Shown here: piece after piece, positions 22,776 to 34,112 of the stretch
Numbering within the stretch: position 1 is the first letter of the stretch
How the letters are laid out: each line of letters opens with the position of its first letter
Source: Echinometra lucunter
Lineage: Eukaryota > Echinodermata > Echinoidea > Camarodonta > Echinometridae
DNA: 64,000 nt
Reading direction: 5' to 3'
Assembly (NCBI GenBank): GCA_029962745.1
Contig: CM057171.1
Coordinates: 22,862,637 to 22,926,636 of the forward strand
Position numbers and translations under genes: made by a program
The notes under the pieces: generated by a model
What the model was told of the DNA's origin: nothing
What the model saw: the letters and a program-made list of their open reading frames with translations, nothing else
Databases searched by the model: none

Positions 22776-22788
22776 AATGACAACTAAA

Positions 22789-25530
22789 CTAAGAGTTCAT
22801 CGGAAAGGAGCGGAAAGCAGCGTTGATACCGTTAGGTTGGAGACATCCTAGGCGGTGGATGATGCGTTCTTCTCGGATCTTGCGTTCCTCATCACTCGCT
22901 CCAGAACATCTCATCACGCCGCAGATTTTGAAGTTTGTGATGGAGTGCCCCGGGAGATGAAAATGTTCTGCAACTGGAAGCCCTGTCGTGTGCAGACGGA
23001 TTGAGCGTAGATGTTCATTGGTGCGATCGGCCATCCTCCGGTTAGTCTCACCAATGTATAGCATTTCACATGTGGTGCACACAATAGCATATATCAAGTT
23101 GGTGGTTGTGCATGTGAAATGGTCCATGATATGCCAAGTTGACTTAGGGCCCTTGATGCTGGTTGCTTGTGACACAAAGTTGCAGGTGTTACATCCGCTT
23201 CTCCCACATCTGACGGTCCCGTGATTTTCTTCGTTGTTGGGTGTAGATAATAACCTTGAGTGTACCAGCAAATTATGTAGACTACGATCCTTCTTATAAG
23301 CAACAATGGGTGGATTCCTGAATATCTCCCGGTTTGCCTCATCTTCATGGAGAATGGTCGTGTTCTTCATGACTGTGGAAACGGATGGTACGTGAGAACC
23401 AAGGGTACCCGGTCCTTGTTTTCTTTGCGACTTGGTTCCATAGAAGCTTGACGACTAAGATTTGTTGCTTTCCAGGAGGCTTTCCGGGTGACTTGCTCCG
23501 GATAGCCTCTGTCTCGGAAGAACTCTATCATTTCTTCCGATCGCTGTCTAAAGTCCTGGTCGTCGCTACAAAGACGTCGAAGCCGGGTAAGTTGGGAGAA
23601 CGGGATGGACTGCTTGCAGCTGGGTGGATGAGAAGACGAATAATTCAGGTAGCAGTGGGCATCAGTAGGCTTGTAGTGGACGCTCGTTCTGATCTGCTGT
23701 CCATCTATTCGGAGTTGAATGTCCAGGAACGGGATGGAATCCTCGGAGATGGTATGTGTAAATTTGAGGGACGGATGAAAATTGTTGAAATGGGCAACAA
23801 GCTCCTTCACGTTCTCCAAGGGACAAGATGCAACTCCCACATAGTCGTCGATCTCTTCAAAAGAAGGGGCTGAGGGCCTTGGAAGGTCTTCAGGATATCC
23901 TGTTCGATGAAACCGACAAAGAGGCATGCGTACGATGGTCCCATTTTAGTTCCCATGGCAACTCCTTTCTTCTAGAGATAGAATTCTCCATTGAACTGAA
24001 AAGCAGCAAATCTAAGTACCAACTCAGTGAGTCGAAGGATGGTAGTGTCGTCTGGGCGGTCGGGTGAAGGAAACTTGTGTAGAAAGTACTTGATAGCTCG
24101 AAGACCTTCATCCATGGGAATGTTAGTATAGAGAGAAGAGACATCCATCGTGAAGAGGAATCGTGGCCCTTGTGAGGGTAGTTGCGTAGCTTTAAAGATC
24201 TTGAGAGCATCTGATGAATCCTTCACATACGTGTCAAATTTAGCTACAAGGGGAGAGAAAATCCCGTCCAAGTACTTGCTGATCATTTCAGTCGGGCATC
24301 CAATGGTCGAGAGGATGGGTCTACCCGGGTTCCCTTCTTTGTGTATTTTAGGGAGAAGATAGAAAGTCGAACCACGTGGGTTATTCTGGCAGAGACTCGA
24401 AGCCGATGAAGGGAGGGCCCTGCTCTTGATTAGTTCAGTGACTGTGGTCTCCACATACTTTTGATGCTCATCGGTTGGGTCCTTGTCCACTTTTTCGTAG
24501 AAAGTCTCGTTGTTAAGTTGACGTTCCGCCTCGCGATATACAAATCGCGTCACCATACAACTACTGCTCCCCCCTTGTCTGCCGGCTTGATGACGTAATC
24601 GCGATTGTTTCGCAATGATTCGAGTGCATCGTGCTCTGCTTGAGTGATGTTAGATCGGGAAGGCGCAGACGTAGACTGGAGGACTTCTATGTCTGACCTA
24701 CACTTTAAAATGAAGTGGTCGAGGTTCGGATTCTTACCCTCTGGAGGGGTCCATGACGAGCGTTTTAATAGGCTGCAGTGATTCGAACGTCGGGGGAGGA
24801 GGGACCCTTTGTATTGGTTCTGCATGGCCCTGGAGTGTGCTGCTATCTTGTTCCACATACTTGTCTGCTTCGGCAAAATGGGCTTTCAAACGTAATCGAC
24901 GAGCGAAGCTCTCGAAATCGCGTCGAACTTGGAAATCATCGACGGACTTCCGTCTAGGGATGAAGGCTAAGCCTCTGGATAGGAGGGCCCTTTCGCCGTC
25001 AGTGAGTGGTAGGTCTTCAGGAATGGTTACCACCAAACCGCGAGAAGAATCATTGTTCGCTTTCTTCTGAAATAGTTGATCCCTATTGTACACAATCTTG
25101 CCAGATGCCTGAAGCAAAGAGGCTAATTTCTTATGCTTATGAAATTGAAGAGAAGTGTAGTACTCACTATTGCAGGAGTGGATGAAAGTCCTGATTGATG
25201 ATAACTGCTCTCGTGTGCATAACTGTCTTAGTTGTTCAGTTCTGTCACTCTTTTCCGTATTGTGATACTGTATCTCACGTTGAAATGACTCCAGTGCAAG
25301 TCTCATCAATCGTCGAGAGCACTGCTGAAGGTTGAAGTCAATGGCTGCTTCGCTTAATATCCTACCGAGAGATGGGCGAGTAGAAATACGGAAACCGACT
25401 GGAATGACATTTCTCCGCAGGCAAGTGGATACGAAAGTGTGATGACTGCAGAATCGAGACTTCGCAAGGGTTGAAGTGGCGAGGTAGAAAGCGCAGTTGT
25501 GTGTTGTCCTATCGAAGGTGTGAAGAAAAT
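22789..25530 (-). pseudogene. Penelope-like reverse transcriptase / GIY-YIG endonuclease, multiply broken
   Basis: The N-terminal region lies at about 25530-24740. A conserved core follows (NRDYVIKPADKGGAVVVW, near 24600-24550), then the finger/palm motif FYLLPKIHKEGNPGRP (about 24370-24320), motif A FTMDVSSLYTNIP (about 24155-24115) and motif B GVAMGTKMGPSYA (about 23965-23927). Motif C (IDDYVGV) is at about 23855-23835 in another frame. A linker with CGRSGCNTC (about 23215-23190) leads to GIY-YIG endonuclease motifs IYAIVC and LYIGETNRR (about 23095-23030) and a stop at 22789. Frames change near 24740, 24550, 23870 and 23367, and there is a TAG between motifs A and B near 23974. The Cys-rich linker is a feature of the Neptune/Poseidon-type branches. 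The element is non-functional as read. Confidence 0.85.
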
Positions 25531-25550
25531 TGTGAAGAAAAGGTGAAAAG

Positions 25551-25554
<4 letters not shown>

Positions 25555-25603
<49 letters not shown>
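25555..25603. repeat. TA microsatellite inside the Penelope-like 5' region
   Basis: About 24 uninterrupted TA units. It lies between GAAAATATA and ACGGCTTGG. On the coding strand it would encode a meaningless alternating Ile-Tyr run, so frames passing through it should not be read as protein. Confidence 0.9.
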
Positions 25604-25605
<2 letters not shown>

Positions 25606-25640
25606 GGCTTGGGGAGGGGTGCAATTCATCAGTCCTCAAG

Positions 25641-26889
25641 CTAATGGATACTCTACAAGCCTTCTTAGACAACCTACAAGTAGAAAACAAAAGAAAATCG
25701 AGAAATTTGGAAACATGCTGCAGAGTCAAGAGAAAGAAAGGAAGGAAGAAAGAAAGGCATCTCTCTAAGTACATGATAAATGATCTGATTAACTGCCTGA
25801 AACTTTAACTACTACTATTACCACCACCACCACAGTACTACTACTATTATACCAGGAGGTCTGCACATGGACTGGAAGCTTCAGTTTGTGGAGGGGGAGG
25901 GGGTGATCACCAGTCAGCGGTATGCGGTTTGGCAGGTGGTATATTGATTGAAAGTTTTCAACAGGTTATGCACTCCAACAACAGATCAAGATGCCTCATG
26001 GAAAATAGTACAAAGTAGATCTGTGCTCCGATGCGTAAGCCTAGTCGAAAGCTTCACTCCTCGCTCACTTAACAAATTTGATGCAGAAAGGGATTTGACC
26101 TATTGTATTTAAATGTAACCAAACTGGTTTTAATATTCAATTTTGTAACAAACCTTTGAGACTGAAGATGAATACATGTATCAGTTTACTAATGGTCTTA
26201 AAAAGGAAGTGAGCGCAATTTGAAATTTCAAATAAAGACGGGTAATTTACATCATGTTTTTGAAGGAAAAAGCGCAAGCTACCTGCAGAGGAGCTTGCAA
26301 AAAAGCAAGCAAAAGCTTTTTGAAGAAAGAATATTCCTCCTTTTTATGCATGCTTTTCAAAACCTGGCAGACTTTTGTGTACAAGAACACAACGTCTCCT
26401 TTTGATTTTCAGGAGATTTTGAATAGGAATGTTAGATAATGCTGCAGAAGAAACAAACTTCTGCTTTTTTTTGTTAGCAATGGCTTATTTGGATATCGGG
26501 AGATACAAGCAGAAGGTTAGAAAAAAACAAAGCATTGGCTATTTTTATCGATACGGCCAAATGTTTCCAGCCAAGGTACACTTGGGCACTCACTCTAGGG
26601 GGCTAGCAACGGCTTAATCATAATTAGCAATACGCTTGGGAATTCCGTACCCTGATCTACCCCGTCCATATTGCAGTGCATACAGCCTCGACTCCAGTCT
26701 CGAACAGGTCAATATCTACCGCTGATTATCGCTAATTTAGCTTGTTCCAGTTGTTCATCAACCGGAGAAGTGTCTACGAACAGTTCTCTAAAAAAATTAA
26801 TCTCTTTGAAAAATATCGCCATTACATTATTTTTCTCTCATGATTTAGAGTTGCATACAATTTTTTTTTTAAATTCTGGGCTTTGAGGT
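25641..26889. other. Spacer, no supported gene
   Basis: This contains a TAC/ACC trinucleotide run (about 25805-25850). Frames of about 60 codons at 26220-26617 overlap each other in different phases and have no recognised motif. Nothing else identified. Confidence 0.45.
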
Positions 26890-27455
26890 GATGCCCCCCC
26901 CCCCCCCCCCCCCCCGGAGGGGGCGGGCACTCGACCCAGAAAGTGGTAGGTATGTGCCGCGGGCGAGACAAAAAACGGGGGCTTTTTGAACGGCTTATTG
27001 TGAAAAGGAGGGTCTTTGGAACGGGCTTCGGAACTACAAATGTTTGTGAAAACGGGGGTCTTTGGAACGGTTCGCCTGCATGTGAGTGCGTATGTGTCCC
27101 TATGGAACGGGCATACGTGCATGCAGCTAGCCCGGCGCCACGGGCGCCGGGTGCGCTCGCGATGGTCGGACAGCGCTCTGCGGGCCGCTTTTCACCAAAA
27201 ATGCAGCTCATTGTAGCGGATCAATGCGGCCGGAACTTCCTAACGAAAAATATGCAAAGCTTTGGAACGGATTTCTTTCTTCTGTTTTCTCGATAAGAAG
27301 AAAATGTTATGCTTTTGAACGGCTTTATTTGTTCTTTTTCTCAATAAGATAAAAATGCTATGCTTTGGAACGGAAATTTGAGTGTAAAAATGGGGTCTTC
27401 TCCGCGGCACATACCCACCACGCATTGTATACTGAGTGCCCCCTCCCCCGGGATG
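26890..27455. mobile_element. Inverted-repeat element with internal TTTGGAACGG array
   Basis: The left end (GGAGGGGGCGGGCACTCG, later GGTATGTGCCGCGG, to 26962) is mirrored by the right end (CCGCGGCACATACCCACC at 27402, later GAGTGCCCCCTCCCC, to about 27450), giving imperfect inverted ends of about 45 bp. Between them the motif CTTTGGAACGG or a close variant (TTTTGAACGG, TATGGAACGG) occurs about eight times at irregular spacing. Frames of about 90-130 codons cross the region on both strands but follow the repeats, so I do not treat them as genes. A non-autonomous DNA transposon is likely. Confidence 0.6.
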
Positions 27456-28098
27456 TCCCATATTTTTTGTGCAGGTAGCCTAGTACTGCTTGACGGACGA
27501 TTAACAACTACGATGAAGACCGGTTAACAAATTGTCGCTTTACTTACTTTTCAGGTCATCCTGTGGGTCTCATTCCATTCTGAATGCTCCTTTGGAGATT
27601 TTCTGCTTTCTTATGGTTCACTCTGAATTCTTTTCACAACACGCAGATTTGCTGAAATAAATTTCTTGAGCGGTTTGTGCTAAAATGGTCAAAAAAGTTG
27701 CACTCCTCTACCAGTCGGCATTTTACTCGAATTACTGCCTCAAATCGTAGCTAATTGTGGGAGGCAATGTATGAGCTTATGCATTAAACATGAAGGCAAT
27801 AACCCAATTATCGAACGGTATTTGACAGGTTTATCTAATGAATAATATTTGACCCTCCAAATTCATCTTCAATTTTGCCGCGGTCGCCATTTTTGGCCGA
27901 ATGCAAAAACCTATGGCATGTCAAAGGTCAAATTTAAGTTGCCTCTCTAGCCTTCCGGTGTATGCATCATATCCCATAATGGTTAATGGTTAACCAATGA
28001 AATAAGTACAGTTTGACCAACATATTGGTTAAAAATAACCAATATGGTGTTGACCAACTGGACTGGTAGTTTTTTTGACCAATCTTTTTTAGAGTGTA

Positions 28099-29713
28099 TG
28101 TCAACTAATTCTTCATTATATCATTAAATACAGTGATTGTCAATTCGCCTATTCCCTGGCTCCTTTAGATTTAATACAGGGCCGTGTGGTTCCTGTGGCA
28201 GGAGTAAATTTAAAGAAATAGTCATTGTTACATCAAGATGTAGGCCTACTAAAAAAGAATCAATGTCGCAATGGATTTATTTCAAATGAAATATTTCATG
28301 AAGTCGTGAGGGGCGCACCCCCCCCCCCCCCTCCATCCAGAATCTTGCATTGAAGTCTATTAAATGGCTATTCGTGGGTAGCTAGCATCGTGAAAGATTT
28401 TCACTGGTCTGCATAATCTATAAACATTTAAAGCCTACAGCTTGCACTTTAGAAGCTTTGCTTTTTTTCAGCTCGCCCCTCCGTTTTACTGTTTTTTGTT
28501 TCTCAGCCAGGTCAACTTTATTTTCTTCAGTATCTCTTTTCTTTCTTTTACAATACTGTGTTATTACAAGAATTACTTTGTCATTACGAGATACCTGAAT
28601 TCAAATCTTTGCTTTGCACTATGGTGAAACGAAAAAATGAATAAATAAAATCAAATACTGAAATTAAGTGCATTCCATAATTTTCTCGCATCCTCATTCA
28701 GATTTTCTGTTAGACTCTTCATTTCCAATAACGTTACATTTTGCAGGTACTCCAAGCTGATGGCAGATGCTCCCAGGCTTCAAGGTGTGGCCAGACGCAG
28801 TTAGGTAGTTCAGGATATCCTAACGACAATTTACACGTGTGATGATATTATAAATTATGCATGTTTATATTCGTCTTTCCCATTTTTCGTATTTGCCAAA
28901 TGTGGTAGGTAAGACAGTGGCGTAGCTAGGATTTCTTTTTTCTTGGGGGAGAGGGGGGGGGGGGTAATGAGCACTCGTAGTGCGCTCCCCGGGGGGGGGG
29001 GGGTTTCAGGGAAGGTTCAGGGAAGAAGGAGGAGCCCCCCCCCCCCCTCGCTTCCAATGTTCTTTTCCTTTTTCTTTTCTAGCTCACGTCTTTTTTTTTG
29101 GGGGGGGGGGGGAGGGGGTGTGGTGGGTGGGAGGCGACCGCCCCCATTGCCCCCATGGCAATGCGGGTGAGGTCAGACTGACAGTGAGGAAGACGAACTG
29201 CTTTAATCCTTAGAACCAAGTAATGTCATTATTACAATGCCATTCTTTGCACACTGTCATTTTTTTAGACATCTCAAAAATATTTCTCCCAAACCTCAAA
29301 ATAGTTACGAGGATATTTCCTATAGCTTTTAACTTGTATGTACGTCCCATGTGCAAAGATTTCCCAGTAGTTAAATCCTTCCTCAGTCAAGCTGGCAACA
29401 GATATTCGAGGGCTTCAAGAAGGTAGGAGACGAACCACCGTAGTACAGTGTATCATAACTACCAGGGCCTGTATTCACTCCCTATAAACTTCTAAGAATC
29501 GTCTAATAATTTGTCTATCTTCAGAAATATGCCTTAATCGTGTTCCGAAAAAAACAACAGCATTTTTTTTTCTGAAAGAAATAAGTAAAATGAGAAAATT
29601 ATTAGATTCAGTGTAGCTCTTGTCACGTATACTAGTTGAGCGACACAACAATCAAACTTTGCCTATGCAGTTTGTGTATTAAAGTGATAATCCCACGCCG
29701 TGAAAATTATGTA
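28099..29713. other. Spacer with poly-C/G tracts and two short dispersed repeats
   Basis: Copies of the 'CAGATGCTCG...GTAGTACAG' family lie at about 28750-28815 and 29385-29450. A CAGTGGCGTAGCTAGG motif at about 28916, the kind of end seen in mariner-like MITEs, is followed by several poly-G/poly-C tracts up to 29145. No supported gene. Confidence 0.45.
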
Positions 29714-29852
29714 ATAATAATTAGACCATTTATATAGCGCAGTCACTATGTAAATATACTCTACTGCGCTGTAGTGTAACAGAGTAACAGAGCTCCCAAC
29801 AATGCTACTGTTCATTGTTCAAACAAATTAAACAATTATGCATATAATACAA

Positions 29853-32800
29853 TTAACCAAAAACTTCTGAAAAAAGATGGGTCTTCAATAAATGTTTGAA
29901 GATGGTAACAGTTGGTGCTTTTCGTATATCCAGTGGTAATTTGTTCCAAAGCTTTGGAGCAGCGCAACTGAAAGCACGATCCCCAAGAGTTACTTTTGTT
30001 CTCAAGTGAGGTAACTTTAGAAGCAGCTTATCCTGTGTACTTCGTAAGTTATGTGCATATGAATGTGACCTAAATGATATTAATTCAGACAAGTAATTAG
30101 GAGCTTGACCATTCAGTGCTTTGTAAACAAGCAAAAGTATCTTAAATGCAATTCTCTGCCTTATTGGCAACCAATGTAATTGAATCAGAACAGGTGTAAT
30201 ATGGGAAAACTTTGAGGAACTGGATACAAGTCTTGCACATGCATTCTGAACATGCTGCAGCTTGTTGATTTGTGAGTCTGGTAAACCAAACAATAATCCA
30301 TTACAATAATCAAGCCTACTGCTAATAAATGCATGGATAAGAGTTTCTGCGCTTTTCTGGTCCAAGTATCTACGAATATGGCGTAAGTTGTATAACATAT
30401 AAAAAGATGATCTACTAATGTTGGATATGTGTTTCTCCATGTTTAAACGAGAATCAAGCCATACACCCAGATTTTTCACAAAGTTTGATGGTTTTACTTC
30501 TGAGTCTCCAACTGTTATGTTGCTAACACTCATTTTTGCTACTTGCCTGCCTGTCCCGACTATGAGAAACTCTGTTTTTCCATCATTAAGCATTAGCTTA
30601 TGTTGGGACATCCAAAAACGAATATAACTTATACATGATTCCAAGTTTGAAATATTGTCATTATGGTTTTCCTTATCAGGGCTAAAAGAAATGTATAACT
30701 GTGTATCGTCAGCATAGCAATGACAAGAGACATTAGGGAAGCGCCTTTGAATGATAGTAATCAAGTTACTTGTATAAAGAGTAAAAAGAAGGGGGCCGAG
30801 GCGTGACCCTTGAGGCACTCCGTATGGAACATCAAAATTCTCAGATATAACATCATCTACTACTATTTTTTGTTGTCTGTTAGAAAGGTAAGATTCGATC
30901 CATGTGAGGACACAGTCGCTCAAACCAAAAGATGTATGTAGTATGTTCAACAATATCCTATGATCAATAGTGTCGAAAGCGGCACTCAGATCCAACAATA
31001 CCAAAAGTGTTACTTTCTGATTGTCCATTGCCAATAAAAGATCATTTTTTTATTTTGACTAAGGCTGTTTCAGTACTATGAAACTGTCTGTATGCTGACT
31101 GCATACATGGAAACAATGCATTATGAGAAATATGTTTTAGAATTTGCTGAGTAGCAGCTCCTTCGACAAGTTTTGATATATACTGTAAATTACTGACTGG
31201 TCTAAGATTATCAAAACTCGGCTCCATACCATGCTTCTTAAGAAGTGGCTTCACCAAGGCAACCTTCCATTCGGAAGGGAAAAGGCCATTTGAGAGAGAC
31301 AAGTTAATAATTTTCGTAAAGACTTGGAGTAGCGATTCATTACAATGCAATAGAAGATTAGTTGGGATTGGATCCAAAGAACAAGATTTCTTACTAAGAT
31401 TTGTGACCAATTTCTCTACATCCCTTTCAGATAATATTTCAAAATGAGAGAAGATTTGAGACTGAGAGTGTGAAATCTCAAAATTTGTACTATCCAAAGA
31501 TATGTCATCAGGAGTAAAAGTTCCATTATTTACAGTTAACTCTATTTGAGAATGAATTTTTACGATCTTATCGCAGAAGAAATTCCATAAATCATTAACA
31601 AATGTTCTCTTATCAATATGAGGAGGTATCACTGGATGAAGCTTGGTCATATTCAGCAAAGATTTAGTAACATTAAAGAGACTTCTTTGATTAGAACTGC
31701 TTTCCAATATCATTTCAGAGTAATATGTACGTCGAGCACTATTCATAACAAATAAGGTCTTATTACGAGCGACTTTGAAATTCTCGTAATCAAGAGAGGA
31801 TTTTGTTCTCAACCATCTCTTTTCAGCCTTTCTCCTTTTTCTTTTTTGTGTTCTTACATCATTTGTAAACCATGGTACCTGCGGGTGAGATGAAACGGTC
31901 TTGGTAATCAAAGGTGCGTGTTTGTTCAAAATTGAATTAAGTGTATCATTATATAGAGTGACCAATTCTTTAAGATCATCAGGAGTACTAGTACAAAGTG
32001 AACTATTAGCAACATCACCCTTCAAAGAATCCAAATCTATACAACCAATTTTACGGAAGGATGTTTTCTTAGGAGGCAACTGTGACTTCAATGAGTTCAG
32101 GTGACACAAAACAGGGAAATGATCAGATATTAAAGAGCCAGGCCACGGTCCCCCGACAATTATGTTGTCTGACTTACGAGATATAACCAAATCTAGAGTG
32201 TGACCGTGTATATGAGTACTACAATCAACATGCTGAATACAAGAAAATGACTCAAGTTGATCCATGAATAACCTAGACTCTTGATTGTCAGCATCGGCAT
32301 GAATGTTAAAATCACCAGTGATAATAACAGGTATATTGGACAACAAGTGTTCCTGTATAAAGTCGTTAAATTCAGACATAAAAACAGACATTGGTACAGG
32401 ATGAGCATCAGAATACGGTGGTCTATAAATATTAATTAGCTTAAGTTGGAAAGATTTGAGTGATATATGGTAACAAGCAAACTCAAACGACCTCTTTTCA
32501 CCAGCCAGAACCTGATGAACATCGAGATTGTCCTTGAAGAGAAGAGCAGTTCCTCCACCACGACGAACAGTACGCGGGCAATGGACAAATCGGTGACCAT
32601 CAGGGATGATATCATGGATGATTGCTGAGTCATTGTCTGTCAACCAAGTCTCAGTCATAGCGTACAAGTCGGCCTTACTTTCACAAACGAAATCCAAAAG
32701 CGACGCTGACTTACTACGTACTGAGCGAACATTCACCGTACACAACTGAAGGTAACTGGAATGAGTAGAGATGGAGGAGCTGTTGCTACTTGTGTCTCTC

Positions 32801-33339
32801 ACCTCCTTTCCCTTACCACTACGTGTTCCTCTCCTGGTTTTCTTTTTACGATTAAGTCTGACTGTACTGCGATTAATGTGAAGTTTGTTGATGATGCGTA
32901 GAACATTTTCCGGTAGTGAAGACCTGCGACCTTTCAAATGACGAAGCTGTGTTGGAGTGTATTGAATCCCTGGTTCAGAGGAAGATAACCCATGCAAAGG
33001 CGATGTAGATGACAGTTGCTGGTCAGGGCCAGGGTTAGGGTTTATATCTCCATATTGCAGTAGCTCAATCTGAAAGGTGGCATTGCAGTTCGAGCTATAG
33101 GAGATCCTAGTCTTAAGGAAATGCTTCCTGATGAAAGGCTGATGAACAGAAGGAAGAAATGTTGACTGTCCATTGTAATGTCCAGGTCCATTCATGTGAA
33201 CATGCAGACACATGCAATGTACAAAGTACACTGAAGTATGGGTGAACCAAACACGAAAATCGCCACTGAATTTTGTCCTAAGCCAAGGAATTCCTCGAAC
33301 GAACAATATTAGGCCTATTTGGTGATTAACTGACAGCAC
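29853..33339 (-). pseudogene. Endonuclease-reverse transcriptase polyprotein, one frameshift
   Basis: The frame begins at a GTG after a stop (33339); usable ATGs are at 33213 and 33195. A 2A-like motif GDINPNPGP lies at about 33051-33025. Apurinic-type endonuclease motifs follow: NVRSVRSK, MTETWL, TGDFNIH and SDHFPVL. Reverse transcriptase begins with LRPVSNL. The frame breaks in an A run (VKIKK then stop, about 31045-31040) and resumes one base off, with LLDLSAAFDTIDH, PYGVPQGSRLGPLLF, CYADDTQLY and the C-terminal LHWLPIRQRI block, ending at 29853. A single one-base indel separates two otherwise open frames of 765 and 393 codons, so inactivation is recent or the indel is a sequencing error. 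Confidence 0.88.
33025..33051 (-). other. 2A-like motif in the retrotransposon N-terminus
   Basis: It reads LLQYGDINPNPGP followed by D. The canonical 2A core is D-(V/I)-E-x-N-P-G-P. Here D-I, N-P-G and the final P are kept and E is replaced by N. 2A-like motifs near the N-terminus of non-LTR elements have been described, including from sea urchin. Ribosome skipping here is inferred. Confidence 0.6.
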
Positions 33340-33340
33340 T

Positions 33341-33848
33341 CAAGTTAGCTTATAAATTCTTTGCTATGGATTTCGATTAATCAAAGCTTCAATATCTCGA
33401 TATATATCCACCGTCATCGGTCTAGGCCATATTGTAATCTTTCTTCCAAAGCTTGCTGTCCGGCTGACGGTAATATCAGCGTCAAGGCCTAGACTAGGCT
33501 AGACTAGCCTAAAAAGAGACCTTTCCAACGCTAGATCTAGTATTTTGTAGACCTAATCAGGTCATACACATAATTGTTTCAACTCACCTAATAAACATTT
33601 AAAGATGTTTCCTAATAAACGCAATATTCAGATATGTGGATGTAGTGCAACAACCGGCGGTGTATTCGTATGTTTTTTGTTTTTGCTCTTTATTATTTCA
33701 TCGCGTAAGGCTAAAGCAGCCAAGCGAACCACTGAGGCATCCTCTCATTATGCTTTAATATAGGGTAGAATTCATAGTAATTTTTTCACATTTTTATCTT
33801 ATTGAATACAAAACCCTATTTATGACTTTTTCCTTATTTAAAAAAACT
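33341..33848. other. Spacer upstream of the CR1/L2-like element
   Basis: It may contain the 5' untranslated region of the retrotransposon. It includes a CCTAGACTAGGCTAGACTAGCC repeat-like patch near 33488-33510. No coding frame is supported. Confidence 0.4.
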
Positions 33849-33849
33849 G

Positions 33850-33908
<59 letters not shown>

Positions 33909-34112
33909 TTGGTGAATGCTATCCTTGTAATTGAGAGTGCTCGATGTCCGTGATAAGGCAGAGTCTAAAATAAGTAATAAGTTTAAGTTACACAGTTGAC
34001 GTATGGTTCATCAGTACTTTATTGTATCTCGATACAATAAAGTACTGATGAACCACACGTCAACTGTTTAACTTAAACTTATTATTTATATATATATATA
34101 TATATATTTGCT
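33849..34112. repeat. 57-bp-arm palindrome between two TA microsatellites
   Basis: The TA tract (33851-33899) is followed by about 70 bp, then a palindrome: left arm about 33971-34028, right arm 34031-34087, two-base centre. The arms read TTATTGTATC outward to AAGTTTAAGT and beyond, with about three mismatches. A second TA run starts at 34086. The layout resembles the tRNA-bearing palindrome at 8.8-9.5 kb, which also sits between TA tracts. Confidence 0.75.

Larger units (their letters stand above)
22200..25640 (-). mobile_element. Penelope-like retroelement
   Basis: Transcribed leftward. It holds a broken reverse transcriptase, a Cys-rich linker and a GIY-YIG endonuclease in the order typical of Penelope-like elements, then a polypyrimidine stretch on the coding strand (22430-22775) and a hammerhead-like hairpin (22260-22315). 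It ends in ATTCCTTTTGTAGTTTTATA next to TA repeats near 22205. A 48-bp TA tract (about 25555-25603) interrupts the 5' region. The 5' boundary is uncertain. Confidence 0.8.
19378..28098. mobile_element. Candidate 8.7 kb element bounded by matched terminal inverted repeats
   Basis: Left end: CACTCTAAAAAAGATTGATCA at about 19378. Right end: its near complement, TGACCAATCTTTTTTAGAGTG, at 28078-28098. Just inside both ends the sequence repeats ATTGGTTA...TAACCAAT palindromes (left 19420-19600, right 27980-28060), which look like sub-terminal protein-binding sites. No transposase frame was found inside; the interior holds a Penelope-like element, a smaller inverted-repeat element and poly-C tracts. 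No clear target duplication is visible (TCAAC lies near both edges but not at equal distance). It may be a large non-autonomous DNA transposon swollen by insertions, or two separate small elements of one family. Confidence 0.45.
29714..33340 (-). mobile_element. CR1/L2-like non-LTR retrotransposon
   Basis: Coding sequence at 33339-29853 encodes endonuclease and reverse transcriptase. The 3' untranslated region (29852-29714) includes GCGCTATATAAATGG and ends in TCTAATTATTATTAC. A short simple-repeat tail of this kind is usual for L2-type elements. The upstream limit is taken from the coding frame; any first ORF or 5' untranslated region is not recognised. Confidence 0.8.

Noticed and set aside
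22322..22783. 153-codon Phe/Leu/Ser-rich minus frame and a Lys/Glu/Arg-rich plus frame
   Set aside because: Both come from the polypurine/polypyrimidine tract.
25620..25660. CTGATGA on the minus strand as a second hammerhead core
   Set aside because: No GAAA box follows at the expected distance, though a GGCTTG/CAAGCC stem is present.
25354..25774. Upstream extension of the Penelope-like frame through Ile-Tyr repeats
   Set aside because: It crosses the TA microsatellite and has no family similarity before it.
26822..27296. Frames of 66-129 codons on both strands
   Set aside because: They follow the TTTGGAACGG repeats and poly-C tract of the inverted-repeat element; neither strand has a domain.
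19378..28098. Polinton/Maverick-type large transposon
   Set aside because: No polymerase B, integrase, ATPase or capsid-like frames are present and the ends do not fit.
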